Of a DNA stretch of 64,000 bases, positions 37,184 to 48,505 are shown piece by piece. The translations under genes and the position numbers were made by a program. The DNA lies in the NCBI RefSeq assembly GCF_030209475.1, contig NZ_JARVRW010000001.1, forward strand, positions 248,001 through 312,000, in the 5' to 3' direction. The stretch is from Microbacterium sp. lyk4-40-TSB-66. GTDB lineage: Bacteria > Actinomycetota > Actinomycetes > Actinomycetales > Microbacteriaceae. A model generated the notes under the pieces. The model saw nothing but the letters and a program-made list of their open reading frames with translations, was not told the origin of the DNA and ran no database searches. How positions within the stretch are numbered: the first letter of the stretch is position 1; each line of letters starts with the position of its first letter.

Positions 37184-37208
37184 CCCTGTCGCGCCGGGCG
37201 GGCGCGCA

Positions 37209-37310
37209 CGGTCGCTCGGGCAGCTCGGGTCGGTCAGGGCCGCTCCGGTCGCATGGGTCGACCCGGTCGCTTGGGTCGCTCCGATCGTTTGGGTTGCTCC
37301 GGTCGCTCCA
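37209..37310. repeat. 18-bp direct repeats
   Basis: Three adjacent units, CCGGTCGCATGGGTCGAC (37245-37262), CCGGTCGCTTGGGTCGCT (37263-37280) and CCGATCGTTTGGGTTGCT (37281-37298), are followed by a partial fourth. Looser copies precede from 37209. Confidence 0.75.
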
Positions 37311-37315
37311 CGAGG

Positions 37316-37382
37316 GTTCGGGGCGCGTTTCGCCGTTCGGGGCCGAGCGGTCCCGCCCCTAACGGCCGAATCCGCCCCGAAC
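37316..37382. repeat. 67-bp imperfect palindrome, possible bidirectional terminator
   Basis: GTTCGGGGCG at 37316 mirrors CGCCCCGAAC ending at 37382. The inner arms CGTTCGGGGC and GCCCCTAACG also pair, giving a long interrupted hairpin. It lies between convergent DUF3499 (+) and RDD (-) genes. Confidence 0.75.
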
Positions 37383-37407
37383 CTGAAGCTGCGGCCCCCG
37401 CGCCCAC

Positions 37408-38238
37408 TCAGGGTCGCTCGGTGAGCGCTGCGGCACGCGAGCTCTCGAGGACGAGCGCGCGGTACTCGCGGTCGCGCCGCACGGCCGACACCGCACGGAC
37501 GAACGTCTCGGCATCCACCGACGGGTGGGGCGACACGAACGGGCGCACGGATTCGGCCAGGGATGCCGCGACACGGGCCCTCGCGGCCGGCTCCAGGGCG
37601 TCGGCCCCGCGGACGAACTGCGACAGGCGCGCGGCCAGGCGATCGGGCAGCCGTGTGACGTCGGCGATCTCGGCCCACGGCTCCATGCCCGGTGGCAGGC
37701 CGGGAGCAGCGGGCGGTAGGGGACGCGTGCGGGTGCGTTCGCTGGCCGTACCCGCCAGGAGGTCGCCGAGGCGCTGCGCGCGCGGTGTGAAGATGCCCAC
37801 GACGGCCGCGATCGCGCCCAGGGTGAACCACAGCTCGAGCACCCCCACCACCGCGCGGATGAAGGCCTGCCGGAATCCGGCGGCACCGCCGTCGGTGCGG
37901 ACGATACGGGCCCCCACGGCCAGGCGGCCGAGGCTGCGCCCCCGTGACAGCGTCTCGACCGTCGTGGGCAGTACCACCGTGACGATCACGAGCAGCGAGA
38001 TGACGCCGATGCCGATCGCCGACTCCGGCAGGGTGCCCGCCCCGATCATCCACAGCAGGAGCAGAGCGCAGCCCACCAGCACGGCCACGCCGACGACGAA
38101 GTCGATGATGGCTCCGACGGCGCGGAGGAAGAAGCCGACCGGCTGCACGTCGAGGGCGACGGCCTCGCCGGTGAGTGTTTCGTCGGCGTTCATGTGCACC
38201 ACGGTGACCGCGGCGGCGGGGGTCGGAGGCGGAGCCAT
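37408..38238 (-). CDS. RDD family membrane protein
   Basis: 276 residues from the ATG at 38238; an ATG at 38193 is an equally possible start. The RDD domain (about 30-170) has about three membrane segments, with the family motif GFFLRAVGAIIDFVVG (Arg and Asp at the end of the first helix). The second part includes SRGRSLGRLAVGARIVR and the AQRLGDLLAGT end. The cytosolic tail (about 180-276) is helical and has no known domain. It is divergent from the SpoIIM-type gene; RDD and SpoIIM proteins are often paired in actinobacteria. Function is unclear, possibly transport or stress-related. Confidence 0.85.
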   Translation of the reverse strand: MAPPPTPAAAVTVVHMNADETLTGEAVALDVQPVGFFLRAVGAIIDFVVGVAVLVGCALLLLWMIGAGTLPESAIGIGVISLLVIVTVVLPTTVETLSRGRSLGRLAVGARIVRTDGGAAGFRQAFIRAVVGVLELWFTLGAIAAVVGIFTPRAQRLGDLLAGTASERTRTRPLPPAAPGLPPGMEPWAEIADVTRLPDRLAARLSQFVRGADALEPAARARVAASLAESVRPFVSPHPSVDAETFVRAVSAVRRDREYRALVLESSRAAALTERP

Positions 38239-38241
38239 GCG

Positions 38242-38247
38242 TACAGT
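38242..38247 (+). promoter_or_regulatory. Putative -10 (TACAGT) of the SpoIIM-like gene
   Basis: TACAGT lies 7 nt before the ATG at 38255; no Shine-Dalgarno is present. Confidence 0.45.
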
Positions 38248-38254
38248 TGACCAC

Positions 38255-39250
38255 ATGGACCTCGACGCCCTCACGGCTGCTCGGCGGGACGAGTGGGCCC
38301 GTCTCGACGAGCTCGGGCGTACGCGGCACCTGAGCGGCCCCGAGGTCGACGAACTCGTGACCCGCTATCGCGCGGCGTCGGCGGATCTCGCCGACATCAA
38401 GACCTCGGCGGGGCGGACGCCCCAGGGCGATTACGTCTCGATCCTGCTGGCCCGCACCCGGCTGCGCCTGACGGGCGTCCGCGAGAACGTGCTCAAGCAG
38501 TTGCCCCGTTTCTTCCTGCTGCAGCTGCCCGCAGCCCTGTACCGCGTGCGATGGATGACCCTCGCCGTGACGGTGTTCTTCCTCGTGGTCTCGACGCTCG
38601 TCGCCCTGTGGATCTCGGGTGATCCCGCGACGATCGCCGCGCTCGGTGCGCAAAGCGATCTGCAGAACTACGCCGACGAGCAGTTCGTGGACTACTACCG
38701 CGAGAACCCGAACGCGATCTTCGCGGGCACGGTCTGGACGAACAACGCCTGGATCGCGGCGCAGTGCGTGATGTTCGGGGTGACCGGGGTGTGGCCGGTC
38801 ATGGTCATCATGCAGAACGCCGTGGGCGTGGGCCAGTCGGCCGCCATCATGATCGCCTTCGACCGTGCCGACGTGTTCTTCCAGTTCATCCTCCCGCACG
38901 GCCTGCTGGAGCTGACGGCCATCTTCGTCGCGGGGGCGGCGGGCCTGCAGATCTTCTGGGCGTGGGTCGCGCCCGGTCGACGTACGCGCGGGGAGGCCCT
39001 CGCCGCCGCCGGGCGCTCGCTGGCGACGGTGGCGGTGGGACTCGTCTTCGCTCTCGCGCTGTCGGGTGTCGTCGAGGGGTTCGTGACCCCGCGCGACTGG
39101 CCGTGGCCGATCAAGATCGCCATCGGGGCGGCGGCGTTGGGCGTCTTCCTCTTCTACATGCTGTGGGTGGGTCGCCGAGCCGCGCGCGCTGGTGAGAGCG
39201 GTGACGTCACCGAGTACGAGGCGGGGACGCCGACGCTGACGGCCGGGTGA
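38255..39250 (+). CDS. Stage II sporulation protein M (SpoIIM) family membrane protein
   Basis: 331 residues. A helical cytosolic N-terminus (about 1-95, including ADLADIKTSAG and LARTRLRLTG) leads into five or six membrane helices (about 100-120, 165-190, 195-215, 225-250, 265-285 and 290-308). The block FFLLQLPAALYRVRWM and the GLLELTAIFVAGAAGL helix are family hallmarks. Actinobacteria do not form endospores; these proteins are widespread there with unknown function and sit beside RDD genes. Confidence 0.88.
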   Translation: MDLDALTAARRDEWARLDELGRTRHLSGPEVDELVTRYRAASADLADIKTSAGRTPQGDYVSILLARTRLRLTGVRENVLKQLPRFFLLQLPAALYRVRWMTLAVTVFFLVVSTLVALWISGDPATIAALGAQSDLQNYADEQFVDYYRENPNAIFAGTVWTNNAWIAAQCVMFGVTGVWPVMVIMQNAVGVGQSAAIMIAFDRADVFFQFILPHGLLELTAIFVAGAAGLQIFWAWVAPGRRTRGEALAAAGRSLATVAVGLVFALALSGVVEGFVTPRDWPWPIKIAIGAAALGVFLFYMLWVGRRAARAGESGDVTEYEAGTPTLTAG

Positions 39251-39288
39251 ACGGCATCCAGCACCCCGATCGTTCGTCGGCGTGTCAT

Positions 39289-39305
39289 TTTTGATTCACT
39301 CAAAA
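39289..39305. promoter_or_regulatory. Palindromic operator, probable FurA autoregulatory box
   Basis: A perfect inverted repeat TTTTGA-N5-TCAAAA in an AT-rich patch immediately upstream of furA. The left arm overlaps the expected -35, 16-17 bp before the -10 (39311-39316). The position is as expected for Fur/CatR-type autorepression. Confidence 0.7.
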
Positions 39306-39309
39306 GTAG

Positions 39310-42033
<2,724 letters not shown>

Positions 42034-42071
42034 GCTCTCCGCCGCGCTGCGGCTCGGTCGTCGCGGCATCC

Positions 42072-42105
42072 GGAAGGCCCGTCCCCTCGCGGGGGCGGGC
42101 CTTCC
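42072..42105 (+). terminator. Intrinsic terminator of furA-katG
   Basis: GGAAGGCCCG pairs with CGGGCCTTCC, and inside it CCCC pairs with GGGG around TCGC. The sequence after it (GTCGTT) is only weakly T-rich. Confidence 0.8.
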
Positions 42106-42149
42106 GTCGTTCGCCGTCTCGTGGAGCTCCTGCTGCTCACCGCCGTGCG

Positions 42150-42382
42150 TGTCCCACTTCGTGCAGGTTCAGGCTCCGGATTGTGCACCAAGCGGGACAT
42201 GGCGCGGCACGCGGTTGCGTGGCGTGGCGTCTGGCAGCCGTGTCCTATTTGGTGCAGGTGCAGGCTACGGATTGCGCACCAAGTGGGACATGGCGCGGGA
42301 CGCGGTTGGGTGGGCGTCGCGTTTGGTGGCTGTGTCCCAATTCGTGCAGGTTCGAGCTTCAGATTTCGCACCAAGTGGGACA
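42150..42382. repeat. Three tandem 50-nt hairpin units, REP-like array
   Basis: Hairpins at 42150-42199, 42241-42290 and 42333-42382 are each exactly 50 nt. Each has a left arm of the type TGTCCCACTTCGTGC, a 20-nt loop and a right arm GCACCAAGTGGGACA. The 41- and 42-nt spacers also resemble one another (GGCGCGG-C/G-ACGCGGTTG), so the full unit is about 91 bp. No open frame fits. The array fills the space between katG and oleD. Confidence 0.9.
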
Positions 42383-42421
42383 TGGGCGGGGTGCAGACGC
42401 GACCCAGCGACCCCGCGCGAC

Positions 42422-43381
42422 TCAGGCGCGCGACAGGCGGCGCAGACCCTCGTCCAGCGACACGGAGGGGGCCCAGCGCAGATCACGGCGGATCTCGGTC
42501 TGGTCGAACCAGTGCGCCGTCGACAGCTGTTCGGCGAGGAATCGGGTCATCGGCGGCTCGTCCTCGCCCGGACGCACGGCCCACACCCGCTCGACGAGGG
42601 CACCGGCCGCGCGAGCCAGCCCCGCGGGCACGCTGAACCTCGGCGGCGTCACGCCGGACGCGCGGCAGATACCGGCGAGGAGATCGCCGACCGGGCGCGG
42701 TTCGCCGTTGGTCAGCACGTAGGCGCGTCCGCTGACGTCGTCGACGCGCGCGAGGGCGGCGGCGATCCCGGATGCCGCATTGTCGACGTACGTGGAATCG
42801 ATGAGCGCCGTGCCGCCGTTCAGCAGGGGCAGGCGGCCCCGGCGCGCGCGGTCGACGATGCGCGCGATGAGCTGGGTGTCGCCCGGGCCCCAGACCAGGT
42901 GCGGGCGGATCGCGACGAGCGACAGGCCGTCGCCGGCGCGGGAGAGCGCGAGCAGCTCGGCTTCGGCCTTCGTGCGGGCGTACTCGCCGTGCGCGGCATC
43001 CGGATCCGCGGGTTCGGCGCCGACGCCCGCGAGCGCGTGACCGGCATGCGCGACCGACGGCGACGACACGTGCACGATGCGCGAGACCCCGGCGGCGGCC
43101 GCGGCGTCGAGGAGAATGCGCGTGCCCTCGACGTTGACCGCGCGGAACTGGGCGGGGTCTCCCGCGAGCGAGACCTTCGCCGCCAGGTGCACCACGCCGT
43201 CGACACCGTCGAGGGCGGATGCCACGGCATCCGGATCCGTCACGGAGCCCAGACGATCCTCGGCGCCGTCGACGCCGGAGGGACGACGCTGGAGGGTGCG
43301 GACCGAGTGTCCCGCGTCCTGCAGGGCGCGGACGACCGCCCCACCGAGGAAGCCGGACGCGCCGGTGGCGAGAACCCTCAC
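42422..43381 (-). CDS. oleD: OleD-type NAD(P)-dependent 2-alkyl-3-oxoalkanoate reductase
   Basis: 319 residues, extended SDR of the 3-beta-HSD/OleD type. It reduces the 2-alkyl-3-ketoacid made by OleA to the beta-hydroxy acid in long-chain alkene synthesis. N-terminal RVLATGASGFLGGAVVRAL binds the cofactor; VVHLAAKVS, VSSPSVA and YARTKAEAE (Tyr-x3-Lys) are the active-site elements, and IRPHLVWGPGD is conserved. The GTG start overlaps the oleBC stop (GTGA). The call rests on the motifs and on the gene order oleA-oleBC-oleD. Confidence 0.9.
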   Translation of the reverse strand: MRVLATGASGFLGGAVVRALQDAGHSVRTLQRRPSGVDGAEDRLGSVTDPDAVASALDGVDGVVHLAAKVSLAGDPAQFRAVNVEGTRILLDAAAAAGVSRIVHVSSPSVAHAGHALAGVGAEPADPDAAHGEYARTKAEAELLALSRAGDGLSLVAIRPHLVWGPGDTQLIARIVDRARRGRLPLLNGGTALIDSTYVDNAASGIAAALARVDDVSGRAYVLTNGEPRPVGDLLAGICRASGVTPPRFSVPAGLARAAGALVERVWAVRPGEDEPPMTRFLAEQLSTAHWFDQTEIRRDLRWAPSVSLDEGLRRLSRA

Positions 43382-46059
43382 GGTGCCGTCGGTTTCTCGC
43401 CGGCCAGGAGGCGCTCGGCCCACGCCGCGACGCGGGTGCGATCGATCTTGGAGTTGTGGCGGATGTCGGTGGGGAGGACGGGCACGACCAGCACAGCCGC
43501 CAGTCGCTGGCGAGTGGCCGCGCGAACCGCGTCCGTCAGCTCGGGCGACGCGAGGCCCGGGCGGCGGGCGCCCGCCTCGACGACCGCGACGACGACCTGC
43601 CGGCCGACGGGCCCGACCCCCACGGCGGCGGCGCGGGCGACGGCGTCGACGGTCTCGGCATCCTGCTCGATGCCGACCGGGGTCACGGGTCCGTCGGAGG
43701 TGGTGATGACGTGGGGGAGTCGGCCCTCGACCCAGAGGCGTCCGTCGGCGTCGAGGTGGCCGACGTCGCCGGTGCGGTGCCAGCGGTCGGGCAGGCCCCG
43801 GCGCGCCTCGCGGTCGGTGAGGTAGAGGCGGAAGTAGCCCTGCTTGAGGTGGGGGGCGGAGATGACGATCTCGCCGGTCACCCCGGCGTCGGTCGTCGGC
43901 TCCCCGGTGGCGCGTCCGTCGGCGTCGATCGCGGAGATGCGCACCTGGCCCGTGCCCAGCGGACGACCGACGCAGACGCCGCGGTCACCTGCGGCCCGCT
44001 CGATCTCGGGCAGCGTGACATCGGCGACGAGCAGGCACTCGGTCATGCCGTACGGGGTGTGCGCGACGGCGTTCGGCATGAGTCGCTGCGCGCGGCGGAG
44101 CAGGTCGATGCCGACCGGGGCGCCGGTGGAGAGGAACGTCTCGACGCGCTCGAGCGCTGCGCGATCATCGGCACCGAGGGCGGATGCCGTGGCGACGACG
44201 TTGGCGACGGCGGCGGGCGAGAGGAACACCATGCGGGCGTCCGATGCGCGGACGGCGGACGCCACGGCGGCGGCGGTGAGGGTGCGGGGTGCGGAGACGT
44301 CCATGGCGGGCGTTGCGGAGCGCGTGCCCAACGCCGGGCCGAGCAGCGCGAACGGCGCGAATCCCGTCACGAGGCCCGTGTCGGCGGTGACGCCGAAGTG
44401 CGCGGCGAGGGTGTCGCGGAGCGCCGTGAGCTGCGCGTGCGTGTAGACGACGCCCTTCGCCGGCCCGGTCGAGCCGGACGTGAACAGCACGGCCGCGTCG
44501 GCGTCGGGTGCGGGCGGCGCGGGCAGGGCGCGACCCCGTCCGGCTCTGGCCAGGTCGGACAGGCTCGCCTCCACGCCCAGCGCGCGCGATCCCGCGGCCG
44601 GGAGGGAAGCGGCCGAGATTCGGCGGCCCGGCCACCCGAGGGCACGTGCGGCGGCGAGTCCCGCCACCTCGCCGATCACGACGTCGGGCACCGCACCGCG
44701 CACGGCGCGCGACAGACCTCGGATGCCGAGACCGCGGTCGGCCACGACGACGACGGCGCCGATGCGCAGGCACGCGTACAGCGCGGCGGTGAGGGTGGGA
44801 CCGGGCTGCACGAGCAGGGAGACGCGGTCCCCGGCGCGCACGCCGAAGGCGTCGAGACCGGCGGCGATCTCATCGACGCGGGAGGCGAGCTGACGCCAGC
44901 TCACGCGGAGCGGCCGGCCGTCGCGCGAGGTGCTCATGTCGATGACGGCGGTGTCGTCGTCGTCGCGGCGGGCGTCGAGGGCGTCCCAGAGCGAGCCGGC
45001 GTCCGCCTCGTCCGCGGCGCGGGCGGCGGAGGACGCGCCGTCATTGTCGCGCGCGACGCGGGTCGAGCCGGAGTCCTGCGCCGTGCGCGGGTCCTCGGCA
45101 TCCACGACCTTCTCGTCGAGCCAGTCGAGCACCACGTCGGCGTAGGGCCGCTCCTCGGCGATGAGGTGCCCGGCGCCCTCGAAGCGATGAACGTCCGCGT
45201 GGGGCAGGCGGTCGGTGAGGTCGTCGAGGTGCGCCTCGCCGAACACGGGGTCTTTGGGGCCGCGGAGCAGGAGCGCCGGCACCTCGAGTCGCCGCAGCCC
45301 CGTGGACATGCGACGCAGGGCCGGGGTGCTCTCGTCGGTCGAGGTGGCGGGGATGTCGGCGACGAACCCGCCGATACCGCGGCGGCGGGCGACGGTGGCG
45401 TAGGGCGCGCGGAAGGCGGAGCGCACGGCGGGATCGAGGTCGGCGAGCGCGAGGGTGGTGTCGAGGAACGCGGTCGTCCCCGTCGTCCCCGCGGCGAGCA
45501 TGCCCCGGGCGGTGGCCACGCGCAACGCGAACGGCAGGGGTGCGCCGTCGGGGTGGTGCACGGCGGTGTTCAAGGCGATGACGGCGGCGAGGCGGTCGCG
45601 GTTCTCGACGGCCCACCCGAGCGAGACGGGTCCTCCCCAGTCGTGGCCGATCGTCACGATCGGACCCGGGAGGCCGAGCTCTTCCACGAGCGCGCCGAGA
45701 TCGGCGATGCGCTGCGCCAGAGTCCTCCGCAGCCCCGAGCGCTCCGAGAAGCCCATCTCGAGCTGGTCGACGGCGACGACCCGCCACGCCGTCCGGCCGG
45801 CTTCGGCGCGCTCGAGCGAGGTGCTCACCAGTGCCCGCCAGAGATACGACCAGGTGGGGTTGCCGTGGACGGCGACGATCGTGCCGACGGGGGTGATGCC
45901 GCGCTCGGCGAGGGCATCTCCGTTGTCGAGCACGTGCCAGGTGCGGGTGTCGCCCGAGTCGGCGGCGACGCCGTCGACGGCGACGAGGCGGGACAGGGCC
46001 GGGTCGAGGCCGGGCAGACCCACCGGGGGCAGGGTCGCGCCGGGGGCCGTGACCCTCAC
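43378..46059 (-). CDS. oleBC: OleBC fusion: alpha/beta-hydrolase plus AMP-dependent beta-lactone synthetase
   Basis: 893 residues. Residues about 1-320 are OleB, a haloalkane-dehalogenase-like hydrolase with VAVHGNPTWSYLW (oxyanion hole), nucleophile Asp in TIGHDWGGPVSLG and a late His in FEGAGHLIAEE. After a linker rich in Asp/Ala comes OleC (about 380-893), an acyl-AMP-forming fold with LFTSGSTGPAKGVVYTH, HTPYGMTECL and WHRTGDVGHLD. OleC makes a beta-lactone from the beta-hydroxy acid and OleB decarboxylates it to a cis-alkene. Such fusions are known from Micrococcus and relatives. The GTG start overlaps the oleA stop. Confidence 0.92.
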   Translation of the reverse strand: MRVTAPGATLPPVGLPGLDPALSRLVAVDGVAADSGDTRTWHVLDNGDALAERGITPVGTIVAVHGNPTWSYLWRALVSTSLERAEAGRTAWRVVAVDQLEMGFSERSGLRRTLAQRIADLGALVEELGLPGPIVTIGHDWGGPVSLGWAVENRDRLAAVIALNTAVHHPDGAPLPFALRVATARGMLAAGTTGTTAFLDTTLALADLDPAVRSAFRAPYATVARRRGIGGFVADIPATSTDESTPALRRMSTGLRRLEVPALLLRGPKDPVFGEAHLDDLTDRLPHADVHRFEGAGHLIAEERPYADVVLDWLDEKVVDAEDPRTAQDSGSTRVARDNDGASSAARAADEADAGSLWDALDARRDDDDTAVIDMSTSRDGRPLRVSWRQLASRVDEIAAGLDAFGVRAGDRVSLLVQPGPTLTAALYACLRIGAVVVVADRGLGIRGLSRAVRGAVPDVVIGEVAGLAAARALGWPGRRISAASLPAAGSRALGVEASLSDLARAGRGRALPAPPAPDADAAVLFTSGSTGPAKGVVYTHAQLTALRDTLAAHFGVTADTGLVTGFAPFALLGPALGTRSATPAMDVSAPRTLTAAAVASAVRASDARMVFLSPAAVANVVATASALGADDRAALERVETFLSTGAPVGIDLLRRAQRLMPNAVAHTPYGMTECLLVADVTLPEIERAAGDRGVCVGRPLGTGQVRISAIDADGRATGEPTTDAGVTGEIVISAPHLKQGYFRLYLTDREARRGLPDRWHRTGDVGHLDADGRLWVEGRLPHVITTSDGPVTPVGIEQDAETVDAVARAAAVGVGPVGRQVVVAVVEAGARRPGLASPELTDAVRAATRQRLAAVLVVPVLPTDIRHNSKIDRTRVAAWAERLLAGEKPTAP

Positions 46060-47078
46060 CAGGCCAGCTCCAGCATGCCGGTGTTCAGCCCGGAGCCCAC
46101 TCCCATCAGCAGGACGCGGTCGCCCCGGCGCAGCGTCTTCTGCTCGGCGGCAAGGGTGATGGGGATGGATGCCGGTCCCACATTGCCCAGGGTCGGGTAG
46201 GTGACCGGAACGCGGGTGCGTTCGAGCTTGGCGGCGCGGACGATCGCGGAGGTGTGGACGGACGAGACCTGGTGCGTGATGTAGCGGTCCATGCCGGTCC
46301 AGGAGAATTCGTCCTTCGCCTCCTTCCACGCGGACACGACGAGGTCGAGGCCGCCCTTCAGCAGCGCTTTGGCGTCGGTGAACATGCCGTCGACGCTGCC
46401 GACGCACAGGTCGTAGAACTGCGTGGCGGCGCGCGTCACGCCGCCCACGATGCGGTGACCCTCGGGGTGATCGCTCGCGCGACCGAGCACGGCGGCGGCG
46501 GCGCCCGAACCCAGCGTCAGAGAGGCGAACTCCTGCATGAACGCGTCACGGTCGAGATCTTCGCGCACGAGGCGGTTGATGGTGTTGACCTGGATCTCGT
46601 CGGCATCCTCGCCGTTGACGATCAGGGCGTACTTGACCTGCCCCGACTGGATCATGCCGGCGGCGAGGCTCATGCCGTTGATGAACCCGAGGCAGGCGTT
46701 GGCGACGTCGAAGTTGATCGCCGAGCTCGGCAGGCCGAGACCGTGATGCAGGCGCACGGCCACCGACGGCTCGAGGTGCTTGCGGGTGACCGAGGTGTTG
46801 ATGATCAGGCCGACCTCGCTGGGGTCTACTCCCGCTTCGGCGAGGGCCTGCTTGCCCGCGGCGATCGTCGCCTCGTCGGACGACTCGCCCTCGGCCCAGT
46901 TGCGGCGCTCGGTGACACCCGCGACGCGTCGGAGGAGTCCGGGCTTGAGCTTGAGTCGCTGCAGCGCCGGGGCCAGCCTCGCCTCGATGTCGTCGGACGT
47001 CGTCACGCGGCTGGGCAGGACGCTCGCCACCGAAACAAGGGCCACATCATCGAAGTGCGTGGTGGCATTACCTGGCAA
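46056..47078 (-). CDS. oleA: OleA thiolase: acyl-CoA head-to-head condensation enzyme
   Basis: 340 residues from a TTG at 47078 that follows GGGAG by 6-7 nt; a GTG at 47120 would add 14 residues. It condenses two fatty acyl-CoAs into a 2-alkyl-3-ketoacid. Thiolase-fold motifs include NFDVANACLGFINGM with catalytic Cys129, KHLEPS with the Glu that distinguishes OleA from FabH, RYITHQVSSVH with the active-site His, and LGNVGPASIP with the Asn. It is the first gene of the ole operon. Confidence 0.93.
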   Translation of the reverse strand: MPGNATTHFDDVALVSVASVLPSRVTTSDDIEARLAPALQRLKLKPGLLRRVAGVTERRNWAEGESSDEATIAAGKQALAEAGVDPSEVGLIINTSVTRKHLEPSVAVRLHHGLGLPSSAINFDVANACLGFINGMSLAAGMIQSGQVKYALIVNGEDADEIQVNTINRLVREDLDRDAFMQEFASLTLGSGAAAAVLGRASDHPEGHRIVGGVTRAATQFYDLCVGSVDGMFTDAKALLKGGLDLVVSAWKEAKDEFSWTGMDRYITHQVSSVHTSAIVRAAKLERTRVPVTYPTLGNVGPASIPITLAAEQKTLRRGDRVLLMGVGSGLNTGMLELAW

Positions 47079-47203
47079 GAGAGCTCCCGCATCCTGTGCG
47101 TTGACGGCGCAGCCGGGCACGGAGGGGACGCGCGGACGGCTCGAAGATTACCCCTCAGGATAAGCCGGGACGTATGTCTCGGGCTGCATGGGGGCTGAAC
47201 GTG

Positions 47204-48505
47204 CTAAAGCCGGCCCGCCGCCTTGAGCGCGAGGTAGCGGTCGGCGACGAGGGGCGGAAGGTCGTCGGCCGACGCCGACACCGCGTCGCCGCCCGCGCGC
47301 ACCACCGCGTCGCGCACACGTTCGGCGTCGTGCCGGGCACGCTCGACGGCCGCGGCGGCGTACACGTCGGCGGCGTCCCGGTGCGGCGGGGCCTCTCCCG
47401 GGCCGTCGGTCGCTGTCGCCACCAGAAGACGCGAGCGCGACGCGACGGCGGGCAGCGACGCGAGGAACGCCCGCGCGGCCTCGGGGTCGTCGGCCGCGGT
47501 CAGCAGCACGACCAGGGCCGGACGCACCGACAGGCCGCGCATCTGGGCGAAAGCGGCATCCCAGTCGGTGTCGATGAGCTGCGGGTCGACCGGGCACATG
47601 GCATCCACGAGAGCGGGAAGCAGCTGCGACCCGTCGATCCGCGTGACGCGCGCGCGGGTGACACGGTCGAACATGAGCAGGTGCACGTGGTCGCCGGCGC
47701 GTGTCGCGAGCACCGAGAGCAGCAGTGCGGCCTCCATCGCGGCGTCCAGGCGGACGCCGTCGCCCACCCGCGCGGCGGCCGTGCGTCCGGTGTCGATGAC
47801 GATGACGACGTGCCGGTCGCGCTCCGGTCGCCAGGTGCGCAGCATCGTGGTCCCCGCGCGGGCGGTGGCCCGCCAGTCGATCGAGCGCACATCGTCGCCG
47901 CGGACGTACTCACGCAGACTGTCGAACTCGGTGCCCTGCCCTCGCACCTGGAGCGTGGTGTTGCCGTCGAGTTCCCGCAGCCGGGCGAGACGCGAGGGCA
48001 GGTGCCGTCGTGAGGTGAACGGGGGCAGCACCCGCAGGCGCGCGGGAGCGGCGATCACCGCCTGCCGACCGGCGAGGCCGAGCGGACCCACCGATCGCAC
48101 GACGGCGAACGCGCTGCGCAGTTCGCCCCGGCGACGCGGGAGCAGCGAGAGGGGAGCTCCGCGTCGCTCGCCCGGGGGAACGGTGAGGCTCTGCCGCGCC
48201 GAGGGCGCACCCGCCGTCGGCTGCCACGCGTCGCGTACCCGCGCCCTCAGCAGACGGGTACCGAGGTTGCGCACCCGCAGTTCTCCCGCGACGGGTTCGT
48301 CGCGGAGCGCCCGCTCCGGCAGCGTCCGCGTGATCTCCACGCGGCGGGCGTCGGCGGCCGCGGCCGTGTCGACGGCGGCGAGGACGGCGCAGAGCACGAC
48401 CCAGCCGCCCGCGGCGGTCCACGCCGGCACCCCCGCGCTGCTCAGCAGCACGAGGGGAACGACGCCGAGGGCGACGAGGAGGGCGAGCCGGCCGGTGACG
48501 AACAT
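47204..48505 (-). CDS. DUF58 domain-containing membrane protein
   Basis: 433 residues. Two hydrophobic segments lie at the N-terminus (about 5-22 and 26-45), followed by a beta-rich region and the DUF58 signature LREYVRGDDVRSIDWRATAR. A von Willebrand A-like stretch follows (VVIVIDTGRTAA, with a partial MIDAS motif). The ATG shares one base with the moxR stop. DUF58 proteins are usually encoded with MoxR ATPases and may act as their membrane substrate or adaptor in envelope maintenance. Confidence 0.9.
   Translation of the reverse strand: MFVTGRLALLVALGVVPLVLLSSAGVPAWTAAGGWVVLCAVLAAVDTAAAADARRVEITRTLPERALRDEPVAGELRVRNLGTRLLRARVRDAWQPTAGAPSARQSLTVPPGERRGAPLSLLPRRRGELRSAFAVVRSVGPLGLAGRQAVIAAPARLRVLPPFTSRRHLPSRLARLRELDGNTTLQVRGQGTEFDSLREYVRGDDVRSIDWRATARAGTTMLRTWRPERDRHVVIVIDTGRTAAARVGDGVRLDAAMEAALLLSVLATRAGDHVHLLMFDRVTRARVTRIDGSQLLPALVDAMCPVDPQLIDTDWDAAFAQMRGLSVRPALVVLLTAADDPEAARAFLASLPAVASRSRLLVATATDGPGEAPPHRDAADVYAAAAVERARHDAERVRDAVVRAGGDAVSASADDLPPLVADRYLALKAAGRL

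Noticed and set aside
42150..42382. CRISPR array
   Set aside because: Three units only, with each repeat itself a 50-nt hairpin and the spacers similar to one another; no cas genes are present.
43219..46200. Open frame of about 990 codons on the plus strand across oleBC
   Set aside because: Antisense shadow of a GC-rich gene; composition is Gly/Arg/Asp/His and no motif is present, while the minus strand shows AMP-binding and hydrolase motifs.
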